NCBI GenBank assembly: GCA_965276005.1
Contig: OZ254962.1
Coordinates: forward strand, 186,001-250,000
Direction: 5' to 3'
From: G965232465 sp965276005
GTDB taxonomy: Bacteria > Pseudomonadota > Alphaproteobacteria > JAQWUY01
Length of the DNA: 64,000 nucleotides
Of this stretch, positions 36,901-44,113 are shown one piece after another (the stretch's first letter is position 1; the number at the start of each line of letters is the position of its first letter). Both the position numbers and the translations under genes were made by a program. The notes below the pieces were generated by a model, which searched no databases, was not told the DNA's origin, and saw only the letters and a program-made list of their open reading frames with translations.

Positions 36901-39900
36901 AACGAGGGGCGGTGTATCTGTACACTGTCGGTGGTGCCACATGGGGCAGTAAGGTAACGCAAGCGGCAAAACTTTCTGATAGCCATGCTAGTGTTTCTTT
37001 GGATCATTATGATCGTTTTGGTAGTAGTGTATCGTTAAGCAGTGATGGGACGAAGTTGGCTGTCGGGGCTGGAGGTGATGACGATGGGGGAGTAGATTGG
37101 AGTAATCGAGGGGCGGTGTATTTGTATACTGTTGGCGGTTCTGGTGCCACATGGGGCAGTACAGTAACGCAAGCGGTAAAACTTTCTGATAGCCATGCTA
37201 GTGTTTCTTTGGATGTTGGCGATGGTTTTGGTAGTAGTGTATCGTTAAGCGGTGATGGGACGCAGTTGGCTGTTGGAGCTGTGTATGATGACGATGGGGG
37301 TAAGGATCGAGGGGCGGTGTATCTGTATATGGTCGGTGGTTCTGGTGCCACTTGGGGCAGTACGGTAACGCAAGCGGTAAAACTTTCTGATGGGGCACCT
37401 CTATCCTCCGGCACTGTTGCTTTGAATAATCATGATTATTTTGGTAGTAGTGTATCGTTAAGCGGTGATGGGACGAAGTTGGCTGTCGGGGCGTATGGGG
37501 ATGATGATGGGGGTACTGGTCGAGGGGCGGTGTATCTGTACACTATCGGCAGTTCTGGTGCCACATGGGGTAGTACAGTAACACAAGTGGTAAAACTTTC
37601 GCATGGAGCATCTCTATCCTCTGGCACTGTTGCTTTGGATGACCAAGATCGGTTTGGTAGTAGTGTATCGTTAAACAGTGACGGGACGAGGTTGGCTGTC
37701 GGGACTCCCAATGATGACGATGGGGGGATTAACCAAGGGGCGGTGTATTTGTACACTATTGGCACATCCGGTGCATCTGGTGCCACATGGGGTAGTAAGG
37801 TGACACAAGCGGTAAAACTTTCTGATGGAGCGTCTTTAACATCCGGCACTGTTTCTTTAGATATTGCTGATTGGTTTGGTAGTAGTGTATCGTTAAGCGG
37901 TGATGGGACAAAGTTGGCTGTCGGGGCTAGGCTTGATGACGATGGGGGGAGTAACCGAGGGGCGGTGTATTTGTATACTATTGGTACATCCGGTGCATCT
38001 GGTGCCACATGGGGCAGTAAGGTGACACAAGCGGTAAAACTTTCTGATGGGACATCTCTAACATCCGGCACTGTTTCTTTGGATGATTATGATTATTTTG
38101 GTTGGGGTGTATCGTTAAGCGGTGATGGAACGAAATTGGCTGTCGGGGCTAAGGCTGATGACGATGGGGGGAGTAGTGCTTGGAGTGATCGAGGGGCGGT
38201 GTATCTGTATACTGTCGGTGGTTCTGGTGTCGCATGGGGTAATACAGTAACGCAGGCGGTAAAACTTTCGCATGGGGCATCTCTATCATCTGGCACAGTT
38301 ACTTTGGATGATAGTGATGATTTTGGTAGTAGTGTATCGTTAAGCGGTGATGGGACACAGTTGGCTGTCGGGGCTAAGTCGGATGGCGATGGGGGGGCTT
38401 CACGAGGGGCGGTATATCTGTACATTGTCGGTGGATCCACTTGGGGCAGTACGATAACGCAAGCGGTAAAACTTTCGCATGGGGCACCTCTATCATCTGG
38501 CACTATTGCTTTGGATGATCATGATAGTTTTGGTAGTAGCGTATCATTGAGTACTAATGGGACACAGTTGGCTGTCGGGGCTGTATATGATGACGATGGG
38601 GGTAGTCATCGATATGCAGAACGAGGGGCGGTGTATCTGTACACTATTGGCGGTTTTGGTGCCACATGGGGCAAGAAAGTTAGCCAAACGAACAAAGCAT
38701 CCGCCACCCATGATGGCACCCTTACGATTCGCCAAACGAATAAAGTATTTGAAAAACAAAATCTATCCCTTACCTATAACGAAGGGTTTGGTACCGATGT
38801 TGCCCTCAGCGATGACGGGACAAAAATGGCGGTTGGGGCGGAGTTTAACGATACCGGCGGCACCAATCGGGGGGCGGTGTATCTGTTCGAGCTGAGCGGT
38901 GGTGACAATTTTGGCGAAAATGTCTATTACACGGCAAAAATCGCCCACGGCAACGGCGTATCGCTAAATAATATCGACCGCTTTGGTGCTGGCGTTGCCC
39001 TAAGTAAGGATGGTAGCCGCCTGCTGGTCGGTGCCCCCTATGACGATACCAAAGGCAACAATTATGGAGCGGCGTATTTGTTCCGTGTCGGCGGCAGTTC
39101 ATGGGGTATGGATGTGGCACAACTCAGCAAAGTAGCGTCCTCAAACAATGGACACTTCGGCGAATCGGTTGCTATCAGCGGCGATGGCACTAAAGTAGCC
39201 ATCGGTGTCCCTTATGACAGTAGCAAAGGATCCAATAAGGGGGTTGTTAAATTATACACTATTGCCAACAACAATGCTTTCCGATTGTCCGCAACATACG
39301 GGCATTTAGATTGGGTGGGGGGTGTGCAATTGCTAGGGCTACAGTCTGGCGAACAATTTGGCGAAGCGGTGGCACTCAGCAATGACGGATCGAAGCTGGC
39401 AGTCGGTGCCTTAGGACGGGACGGATATAAAGGCAGAGTATACCTGTTTACTGTGGGTGCAGCTTTGCATGCAGGCTGGGGAACACGCCTATCATTGCGA
39501 AACACCATCGGGGATGGTGCCGGTGTCTCCCTGTCGTACTACGATTACTTTGGCTCCAGCGTTGCTTTAAGTGGTGACGGCAGTGGATTAGCAGTCGGTG
39601 CTTGGGGCGAGAACACACAGCATAAGTGGAATACCGGTGCTGTATATGTATTTAATGTAGGTGGTGCCACATGGGGAAATACAGTCGACCAACGCTTTAA
39701 AATAAACGATGGCAATGGTGTTTCCTTAACGGCGGATACTAGGTTTGGATCCGCAGTTGCCTTAACGGGTGATGGCAGTAACCTAGTGGTCGGAGCCTCC
39801 CGTGCCAATGGTAAAAAATACAATAACGAAGGGGCTGTGTACTTATATAAGCTGTTAAAAGATACCGTATCGCCAATTATAGAAAAACTAAAAACAGGTG

Positions 39901-41099
39901 CCAATGTATATATTGCCGCCAGCAACGATATTACAGTCGATGATGCCGTAATCACTACGGCAGGTACAGGGAAATTGACCTTAATCGCCGGGCGGTCGAT
40001 TACCATTAACAGCGATGTAAAAATCAATGGCGGACTGGTGTTGAGAGCCAATGACGCCAGCGATAGCAGTTTTGCTCTCAGCGACAGAGACACAGGCAAA
40101 GCCGAAATCACCGTTGCCTCAGGCAAAACCGTATCCGGCGGCAGTGGCGATTTGCTTATCAAGATGCACACCGGTAAAAGCAGTGCAGCAGCTAACAAAA
40201 AACAAACCGGCAAAATCACTGTGTGGAAAGCAGACGGTAAACGGGTCAGCATTGTCCACTTAGGCACAGCGGATGCCAATAACGATGCGGAAATTGTCAT
40301 TCGCAGCGGCGGGCAAATAACCGCCATAGGCGACTATGATAAAGGCGATGTGGTTATTGAACTAGCAGCAGAGAAATTTACCAACAATTCGGACAGGTAT
40401 GCCCTAAAAATAGTTGATAGCAATGGTGACAAAGGACGGTTCTTAATATGGACAAAATCCCTTGCGAGTACGCATCTCAATAATATACACTACGATTTTA
40501 GCAAGAATACTGTGACATACGACCCTGCAAAGGGCGATTTCCAAGCCAATCCCACCACAGCTGCTGATGGCGATGACGCAAAATATAAATCAGGTATTTT
40601 GTACAGAGCCCGTGATAGCAGACAATCCAGATCGAGTTATGACGGTAGCCGCAGCAAGACAAAATCCACATTAACACTCAGCAATAGCGGTGGCAATAGT
40701 GCCAACACCGGCACAATACTACTAGGTGCCAGTGCCATACTGTTAGGCAGTAGCGTCATAGCCACCACAAGTAGCGGATTACACAGCAGTACCGACAGTA
40801 TTTTCACCACCGGCATATACGCCCACTTACGGGGTATCGACATGCAGGCGATATATCAACCGCCCGCACAAACCACAACCCCCCGTTGGGTATCGGTGTT
40901 TGATACCCCCCAAGCGGTGCCATTAAAATACAGAGTAAAATACACCACTACATACGACATGGCGTTTCTTGCAAACAATATCAAGGCACAAAAGGCAATA
41001 CCTTTTTACGAACTGGACGAAAAACTGTACGAAACCATGAAACGCATATTCGTACACAGTGGGGGTGCCGCCGCAAAGCAGAACGCCAGAGGCGTTTGA
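30957..41099 (+). CDS. Giant two-partner-secretion exoprotein with FG-GAP-type repeats
   Basis: 3380 residues from the ATG at 30957 (RBS AGGGGG 7 bp upstream); an in-frame start at 30933 lacks an RBS. Order: signal peptide (1 to about 30, ending AYA), filamentous-haemagglutinin N-terminal TPS domain (about 32-270, with SVFLVNPNGI near 109), beta-helical region to about 550 ending VILLDPKNVVI, then 36 FG-GAP_2-like units (about 567-2960; consensus FGSSVALSxDGTKLAVGA...GAVYLFTVGG..WG), a return to beta-helix (ANVYIAASNDITV, then LTLIAGRSITINS, about 2980-3140), and a C-terminal part with a hydrophobic stretch (GTILLGASAILLGSSVIA) and a polar tail. It should be exported by a TpsB pore, which is not in the window. 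A surface adhesin or secreted host/particle-binding protein is likely. The units lack the classic DxDxDG calcium motif but many carry DDDDGG. Confidence 0.88.
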   Translation: MRKVIYNNKIFMITASLYTVGALAGGFAYAGGLPSGGEVVDGNAHIYQQGDTLNIDQSTDKAIISWKSFSVGKDNTVNFNQPSSDSATLNRVTGDFTSDIAGRINANGSVFLVNPNGILITADGVIDTGNFVASTLDIDNKDFLNGDYTFTKNGSNGVVANRGTVSVDDGGFVALLGGAVKNEGFVRAHVGTVGFAGGEKIVMSFGNNDFLRVEVPTDKWKDLIDADGNKVSATLDLGGKIESRGGFIDIAVADASDILRQSISISGIVSANTVSSQDGVISISGGSLGLAGNGRITADADYGNAGLIDVAVQSLNMSAPISATAATGNGGTIKVSLQHGASLSRGAVFDVSGKQGGSVSVIGGLSGDKYYKLVGSGDFIADGSDGTGGYIDISNKNGLVGLFSGSVSAKGTTMGGRIRIGGAFQGGRYNPKTSSLDKKAQDLFVHRWSDSSGLTSAGKTSLGTGVHIDTSSESGTGGTVVLWADHTTNNYAQITATGAAGGGAVEISGKKKVDSFGLKRVEVGNGVILLDPKNVVISKFSGGLAQAKRIMSSTPLAGFELDLDDNDNFGTSVALSEDGSKLAVGARGDDTGAPDNGAVYLFTVGGKGSQWGSSLLQEYKIAYGAGLDVKESNSQFGKSVAFNADGTKLVVGMPFVKKVSSYRGGRGRIFFYSVDWGKGVTNTSYLEYGNNGYFGTGVALSDDGTKLAVGESHDNNGNKGDANYVYSAGSVSLFELSGDGKDWGTSPNRRRTARIASDTVGISLSAYDAFGYSVALSGDGSKLAVGAEGTDGNRGAVHLFTLGGSSWGNRVSHISKIGNGSVTDDGTRLSFNKDDFFGGGVALSDDGTKLAVGAIYDDTAGQNLGAVYLFTVGGATWGGKITRTHTITDGAGVALSSVDKFGYSVALNPDGSRLVVGAVDDGTGGNKRGAVYLLGLSGNAWGNTVKVQRIINDQDTLQLTAGEAFGSSVALSDDGTKLAVGAEQYSGGGAVYLFEINTRTSSWGNDILYTRRISNGNGVTLSGSDGFGSSVALSNDGTKLAVGASDTNSYRGAVHLFSVGGSRWGNTVTNTKKIVTGTAGLSLDSGDAFGSSVALTGDGSRLAVGANGDDRGIFNNAGAVYLFTVTGSGSTWGHTVTQTKKIDGSLSGLSLYGDDYFGSGVALSDDGKRLAVGADGDGKEAVYLFTVNGATVTKTAKIANGAGVSLHANSDFGHSVSLSNDGSRLAVGANGVDGAVYLFAVDDSGATWGSYVTHITKIANGAGVSLSDQDRFGASVALSGDGTKLVAGAIGDDTSGSDAGTIYTFTVEKSDAAWGGMVTKTNKHITAKLPVHSYDNFGSSVALSKDGKRLAVGATGDETGGSNTGAVYVFTVADADAANNIKWGHTISQKAKIAHGINRLALSSGGAFGSSVAFDKDGTKLVVGAKDADYSKGAVYLFTVGGSTWGDTVTEVKKMGTGTAGLSLSAGDTFGSGVALSEDGSKLAVGASGSDSSKGSVYLFTINGNTWDSGSQVSQVNTIKDGTGALTLTANDRFGSAVALSADGGKLAIGADGTDSAKGAVYLYTIGGATWSSSSTISQIKQIKDGVGKLSLSANDRFGTAVALSKDGNKLAVGADGDNTGARGAGAVYLFMVSGVTWDSNSTITNTKKIAHGVDGVFRSKNDNFGSAVALNDDGIKLVIGASGDDSNGYNAGTVYTYTVHKAWGNTVTQAIKLSHGVSLPSDPVSLDDYDHFGGSISLSSDGTKLAVGASDDDDGGSIQNENRGAVYLYTVGTSGAAGATWGSTVTQVVKLSHGASLSSGTISLDKWDYFGSSVSLSGDGTKLAVGTPNDDDGGKNRGAVYLYAVGGSGATWGSTVTQAVKLSDGASLSSGTVALNNRDWFGRGVSLSHDGTKLAVGAAFDDDGGYERGAVYLYTVGTSGAAGATWGSKVTQAAKLSDSHASVSLDHFDWFGWSVSLSGDGTQLAVGAIGDDDGGSGDWAERGAVYLYTVGGATWGSKVTQAAKLSDSHASVSLDHYDRFGSSVSLSSDGTKLAVGAGGDDDGGVDWSNRGAVYLYTVGGSGATWGSTVTQAVKLSDSHASVSLDVGDGFGSSVSLSGDGTQLAVGAVYDDDGGKDRGAVYLYMVGGSGATWGSTVTQAVKLSDGAPLSSGTVALNNHDYFGSSVSLSGDGTKLAVGAYGDDDGGTGRGAVYLYTIGSSGATWGSTVTQVVKLSHGASLSSGTVALDDQDRFGSSVSLNSDGTRLAVGTPNDDDGGINQGAVYLYTIGTSGASGATWGSKVTQAVKLSDGASLTSGTVSLDIADWFGSSVSLSGDGTKLAVGARLDDDGGSNRGAVYLYTIGTSGASGATWGSKVTQAVKLSDGTSLTSGTVSLDDYDYFGWGVSLSGDGTKLAVGAKADDDGGSSAWSDRGAVYLYTVGGSGVAWGNTVTQAVKLSHGASLSSGTVTLDDSDDFGSSVSLSGDGTQLAVGAKSDGDGGASRGAVYLYIVGGSTWGSTITQAVKLSHGAPLSSGTIALDDHDSFGSSVSLSTNGTQLAVGAVYDDDGGSHRYAERGAVYLYTIGGFGATWGKKVSQTNKASATHDGTLTIRQTNKVFEKQNLSLTYNEGFGTDVALSDDGTKMAVGAEFNDTGGTNRGAVYLFELSGGDNFGENVYYTAKIAHGNGVSLNNIDRFGAGVALSKDGSRLLVGAPYDDTKGNNYGAAYLFRVGGSSWGMDVAQLSKVASSNNGHFGESVAISGDGTKVAIGVPYDSSKGSNKGVVKLYTIANNNAFRLSATYGHLDWVGGVQLLGLQSGEQFGEAVALSNDGSKLAVGALGRDGYKGRVYLFTVGAALHAGWGTRLSLRNTIGDGAGVSLSYYDYFGSSVALSGDGSGLAVGAWGENTQHKWNTGAVYVFNVGGATWGNTVDQRFKINDGNGVSLTADTRFGSAVALTGDGSNLVVGASRANGKKYNNEGAVYLYKLLKDTVSPIIEKLKTGANVYIAASNDITVDDAVITTAGTGKLTLIAGRSITINSDVKINGGLVLRANDASDSSFALSDRDTGKAEITVASGKTVSGGSGDLLIKMHTGKSSAAANKKQTGKITVWKADGKRVSIVHLGTADANNDAEIVIRSGGQITAIGDYDKGDVVIELAAEKFTNNSDRYALKIVDSNGDKGRFLIWTKSLASTHLNNIHYDFSKNTVTYDPAKGDFQANPTTAADGDDAKYKSGILYRARDSRQSRSSYDGSRSKTKSTLTLSNSGGNSANTGTILLGASAILLGSSVIATTSSGLHSSTDSIFTTGIYAHLRGIDMQAIYQPPAQTTTPRWVSVFDTPQAVPLKYRVKYTTTYDMAFLANNIKAQKAIPFYELDEKLYETMKRIFVHSGGAAAKQNARGV
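32655..39800 (+). repeat. Tandem array of 36 FG-GAP-type coding repeats
   Basis: I count 36 FGxxV(A/S)L...DGxxLxVGx units in the translation. Units are about 55-80 residues. Units 1-18 (to about 36,000) and 31-36 (from about 38,790) are well diverged from one another; units 19-30 are nearly uniform. Thirty-six would make about five seven-bladed propellers with one blade over, but blade grouping cannot be read from sequence alone. Confidence 0.85.
36140..38640 (+). repeat. Homogeneous sub-array: twelve near-identical about 205-225 bp units
   Basis: The core GTAGTGTATCGTTAAGCGGT followed by GATGGGACGAAGTTGGCTG recurs about every 205-225 bp (for example near 36390, 37015, 37225, 37440, 37655, 37880, 38320). 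Synonymous positions are also conserved, unlike in the flanking units. At protein level the units share VSLSGDGTKLAVGA, DDDGG and RGAVYLYT. This is the mark of recent duplication or gene conversion. Copy number could differ between strains or collapse in assembly. Confidence 0.85.
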
Positions 41100-41103
41100 T
41101 ACG

Positions 41104-41118
41104 GGGGGCATGACCCCC
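41104..41118. terminator. G/C hairpin at the end of the exoprotein gene
   Basis: GGGGG-catga-CCCCC, starting 5 bp after the stop codon. There is no T tract, so termination would need Rho. It lies in the narrow gap between two convergent genes and may serve either strand. Confidence 0.5.
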
Positions 41119-41134
41119 ATCAGCTAAAGACTCG

Positions 41135-41446
41135 TTATAAAACATCGGCAAAATAGTTTTTTGTACTGTGTATATCTATGCACCAGCAATCGCTGTCCTG
41201 TTGGTGGTGTTGGGACAAGGCATCGTCTGCGGACTTTTCGTCTTGGTAAGGGGTGGCGTTCCATGCGTAAGTGTCGCTTATAAAATCATAGGCACGGTGG
41301 TGGATACAAAACCCGCCATGTTCGCTTGCGGTTTTTACGAACACATCGCCCCGCTCGGCGTCCCCCGAATGGACGATGTAGACGCCGACCCCATCACTAG
41401 TGGCAGTGTAAATTACCGACTCTATAAATAAACGCACGCTTAACAT
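41135..41446 (-). CDS. DUF1491 family protein
   Basis: 103 residues. The order RLFIESVIYTATSDGVGVYIVHSGD, ERGDVFVK, and the C-terminal DCWCIDIHS correspond to the DUF1491 pattern (small alphaproteobacterial proteins with a conserved RxGDxxAGxVxVK block and a terminal DxWVVEI-like strand). Function unknown. A plus-strand frame covers the same bases but has no family resemblance. Convergent with the exoprotein gene. Confidence 0.65.
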   Translation of the reverse strand: MLSVRLFIESVIYTATSDGVGVYIVHSGDAERGDVFVKTASEHGGFCIHHRAYDFISDTYAWNATPYQDEKSADDALSQHHQQDSDCWCIDIHSTKNYFADVL

Positions 41447-41521
41447 GTTTGGACTCTTCTAGTTAAAATACCATATAATGTTTACATATTGCAATATTTT
41501 TAATGTGGTGACAGTTTTTTG

Positions 41522-41555
41522 TGTGCCATATTGCTTAAATATGCCGTATGGCACA
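41522..41555. promoter_or_regulatory. Inverted repeat in the divergent DUF1491/DUF1489 promoter region
   Basis: TGTGCCATA (41522-41530) and TATGGCACA (41547-41555) form perfect 9-bp arms with a 16-nt spacer, between two divergent genes. TGACA/TGTCA outer arms (about 41508 and 41568) extend the symmetry imperfectly. It could be an operator controlling both sides. No other feature is seen in 41447-41623. Confidence 0.4.
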
Positions 41556-41623
41556 TACCATAAGTTGTCATTCTATATTTTTTTATATATTGCATTTTTA
41601 TGTTTTATATGTATTTTAACGGT

Positions 41624-42040
41624 ATGACTATACACATTAAAAAATTATGCGTTGGTGTTGAATCGCTTGCAGAGTTACAACACAGGATGCACATGCGGGC
41701 ATCACAAGGGGCGGATATGGTGTGTGCGTATACCACCCACAAACCGAAACAGGCGGCACAGCTGATTCAACACGGGTCGCTGTATTGGATTATCAAGGGC
41801 AAAATGTCCGCCCGCCAAAAAGTTGTAGGCTTTGGCGAATGGATCGACGATTCGGGTCGTACCCGCACCAAAATATTACTAGACGCCCATATCGTTGCCA
41901 CTGTGCCATACGCCTGTCGCCCATTTCAAGGGTGGCGATATTTAAAACCCAACGATACCCCAGCCGACCTCCAACATACAGACACGAACGGTATTCCCAG
42001 CGATATGGTAGTGCTGTTTCGTGATTTGGGGATTTTATAA
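41624..42040 (+). CDS. DUF1489 family protein
   Basis: 138 residues from the ATG at 41624 (MTIHIKKLCVGVESLAELQ). The blocks THKPKQAAQLIQHGSLYWIIKG, a central RQKVVGF and FQGWRYLKPNDTPADL match DUF1489, a conserved alphaproteobacterial protein of unknown function. The frame opens upstream at 41600, but the family begins near this methionine. Confidence 0.87.
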   Translation: MTIHIKKLCVGVESLAELQHRMHMRASQGADMVCAYTTHKPKQAAQLIQHGSLYWIIKGKMSARQKVVGFGEWIDDSGRTRTKILLDAHIVATVPYACRPFQGWRYLKPNDTPADLQHTDTNGIPSDMVVLFRDLGIL

Positions 42041-42112
42041 TTTAGCATTGCCCCGTAAAATATGCTATATGTTGTGTGTATAAACCCCGTATTATAAGGA
42101 GTTGTGTATTAT

Positions 42113-42748
42113 ATGAAAAATATCACTGTTTTAAATCACCCGCTTGTGCATCACAAAATGGCTATGTTACGCAGCAAAAATACGCCAAGTGTGTTGTTTC
42201 GTCAGCTGTTGCATGAAATAACCCCGTTGCTTGTGTATGAAAGTACCCGGCATTTGCCTGTGGAATCGGTGTTGATAGACACGCCCGTATGCACCACTAC
42301 GGGCAAAAAGATTCAAGGCAAAAAGGTGGCGGTTATTTCTATTTTGCGGGCGGGCAATGGGTTGCTCGACGGGTTTTTGGATATTATCCCTAATGCTCGG
42401 GTGGGTTTTATTGGCATGGAACGGGACGAATCGACCGCTCGAGCCCATCGTTATTATTGTAAATTGCCAAACCGTATGCGGCAGCGGCATGTGATAGTCG
42501 TCGATCCCATGTTGGCAACGGGGGGCAGTGCCGTTAGTGCTATCGCACAGATAAAACAATACAAGCCGCTCAGTATCACCTTTACCGCCCTAATCGCTGC
42601 CCCAGAGGGGGTACAAGCGTTACAATCCACCTACCCAGATGTCCACATTGTGGCAGCGGCAGTCGACGAAAAACTAAACGCCCAAAAATATATAGTTCCC
42701 GGACTAGGCGATGCAGGCGACCGTATCTTTGGCACGGAGGAAGAGTAG
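42113..42748 (+). CDS. upp: Uracil phosphoribosyltransferase
   Basis: 211 residues from the ATG at 42113, with AAGGAG at 42096-42101 (11-bp spacing); a GTG at 42104 is too close to the RBS. It salvages uracil to UMP using PRPP. Family blocks are HPLVHHKMAMLRSKNTPS, VAVISILRAGNGLLDG, VDPMLATGGSAVSA (PRPP-binding loop) and the C-terminal uracil site YIVPGLGDAGDRIFGT. The stop TAG shares its G with the G16 tract that follows. Confidence 0.98.
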   Translation: MKNITVLNHPLVHHKMAMLRSKNTPSVLFRQLLHEITPLLVYESTRHLPVESVLIDTPVCTTTGKKIQGKKVAVISILRAGNGLLDGFLDIIPNARVGFIGMERDESTARAHRYYCKLPNRMRQRHVIVVDPMLATGGSAVSAIAQIKQYKPLSITFTALIAAPEGVQALQSTYPDVHIVAAAVDEKLNAQKYIVPGLGDAGDRIFGTEEE

Positions 42749-42763
42749 GGGGGGGGGGGGGGG
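42748..42763. repeat. G16 homopolymer tract
   Basis: Sixteen consecutive G residues begin with the last base of the upp stop codon and end where the methylase remnant begins. Such tracts often mark phase variation, but here no intact frame crosses it. A sequencing or assembly cause cannot be excluded. Confidence 0.9.
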
Positions 42764-43110
42764 CATTAGTAACGACCATTAAAAAGCAACTTGAAACTTC
42801 GGGTATCCAAACAGACAAAATTGATATGATGATGCAAAATTATCAATTTTTACAAACCGATAATGGGTTAATAAAGCCGGAACCCGGTAACAAATCCCTC
42901 AAAGATTATATAGATACTATCGATGAAAATATTAACAACTATGTATGGACATACAGATATTATGATATTCTCGGACAGTTTTATATTGAATTTTTAAGGT
43001 ACTCTAATGCGGATATTACACAAAAAATAAAGTCTAAAAAGTCGACAGTTGCCTTTTTAAATCCCCCCTTTACAGGGGACGAGATTCGTATTATAGTGGG
43101 GACAGGCAAT
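42764..43110 (+). pseudogene. Remnant of an N6-adenine DNA methylase (restriction-modification)
   Basis: From just after the G tract the frame reads LVTTIKKQLETSGIQTDKID, MMMQNYQFLQTDN, GNKSLKDYIDTIDENINN, then YDILGQFYIEFLRYSN, which is the segment before motif I of class N-6 DNA methylases of type I/IIG systems. The expected KGLGIVLTPxHI block is missing; instead the frame jumps to AFLNPPFTGDE, resembling methylase motif IV (NPPF). I read this as an internally deleted, 5'-truncated methylase. The frame runs on into the oxidoreductase gene, so an automatic annotation would fuse them wrongly (start at 42826). Confidence 0.7.
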
Positions 43111-43131
43111 TATTATAAAGGAGATATGGTT

Positions 43132-44106
43132 ATGAAAGCACAAATGATAAAGCAATTTGGTGATACTTCTGTGTTGCATATGGTCGATATGGACATACCA
43201 CAGCCTTCAGAAAATCAGGTGTTGCTCAAGATGCGGGCGACTTCGGTTAATCCTATCGACACAAAAATCCGTGCTGGGCTGTTGGGTGGGGCGTTGCCTA
43301 TGGTGCTACACAGTGATTTTGCCGGTGAAATTGTCACCTTAGGCGACGGGGTCGAGTCGTTTGCTGTCGGCGATGCGGTATATGGGTGTTGTGGTGCATG
43401 GGGCGGCGGCACTGGGGTTGCCGCCGAATACGCTGTGGTCGATGCTCGATTGATTGCCCATGCCCCGAAAAATATCGCTTTAAACGACTGTGCGGTGATA
43501 CCGTTGGTGGCGTTAACCGCTGTGCATGCGTTGCAACGGTTGGATGTAAAACCCGATGACACTTTGTGTGTGCAATCGGCAACCGGCGGGGTGGGGTACA
43601 TGGCAACCCAAATCGCCATTGCCAAAGGGGCAAAGGTTGTCGGTATCACCAGCGATGACGCAAAAGCCCGCCTGCTTACAGATATAGGGGCAATCGCCAT
43701 TAACCGCACCACTCAGGACCCATTCGCCTATGCTGAGCAACGGGGGGGATTCGATAAAATCTTTAATACGGTTGGCACAGAGTCGCTGGACGATGCGTTT
43801 CAAATGGCACGGGCGTACGGCACAATCGTTGGTATTGCCGGACGAAGCGATCATAACTTGGGGCTGATGCACATGAAAAATCTGACTTTATCGTTTGTGT
43901 TTTTACGGGCGAGTATGGCAAACCCCGAACACCGCCCCAAAGTGGCACAAATGCTTACAGAAATCGCTAAGTGGGTCGAACAAGGCACATTAAAACCCGC
44001 CATTCATACGCAACGGTTTACCCTTGCCACTTTAGGCGATGCCCATGCGTGCTTGCAATCGGGGCAGCACAAGGGTAAAAAAATCGTCGTCGATATTGCT
44101 GAGTAG
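43132..44106 (+). CDS. Zinc-free medium-chain alcohol dehydrogenase/quinone oxidoreductase family protein
   Basis: 324 residues from the ATG at 43132 (MKAQMIKQFGDTSVLHMVDM), chosen because AAAGGAG lies 8 bp upstream and the family begins there; the longer frame from 42826 includes a methylase remnant. A GroES-like half has ATSVNPIDTKIRAG and DFAGEIVTLGDGV. The Rossmann half has SATGGVGYMATQIAIAKGAKVVG with the NAD(P)H-binding GGVG. Structural-zinc cysteines are absent. The substrate is probably a quinone or enone, electrons coming from NADPH. The next gene, an SDR, starts 8 bp after it. Confidence 0.9.
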   Translation: MKAQMIKQFGDTSVLHMVDMDIPQPSENQVLLKMRATSVNPIDTKIRAGLLGGALPMVLHSDFAGEIVTLGDGVESFAVGDAVYGCCGAWGGGTGVAAEYAVVDARLIAHAPKNIALNDCAVIPLVALTAVHALQRLDVKPDDTLCVQSATGGVGYMATQIAIAKGAKVVGITSDDAKARLLTDIGAIAINRTTQDPFAYAEQRGGFDKIFNTVGTESLDDAFQMARAYGTIVGIAGRSDHNLGLMHMKNLTLSFVFLRASMANPEHRPKVAQMLTEIAKWVEQGTLKPAIHTQRFTLATLGDAHACLQSGQHKGKKIVVDIAE

Positions 44107-44113
44107 GTTTTGT

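Noticed and set aside
36383..38759. Series of minus-strand open frames of 60-210 codons inside the exoprotein repeats
   Set aside because: They recur with the repeat period, share proline-rich low-complexity translations and are antisense images of one codon phase of the tandem units.
32655..39800. Regular tandem repeats as a possible CRISPR array
   Set aside because: Units exceed 150 bp, are continuously coding and lack short repeats separated by unique spacers.
41168..41431. Plus-strand 87-codon frame opposite DUF1491
   Set aside because: The minus frame fits the DUF1491 pattern; the plus frame fits nothing.
42748..42763. G16 tract as a phase-variation switch of upp or of a methylase
   Set aside because: The upp stop codon precedes the tract and the methylase remnant is truncated, so slippage would change no complete protein.
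42826..44106. Single 426-residue oxidoreductase with a long N-terminal extension
   Set aside because: The first 100 codons resemble an N6 methylase fragment, and an RBS with a family-typical start occurs at 43132.
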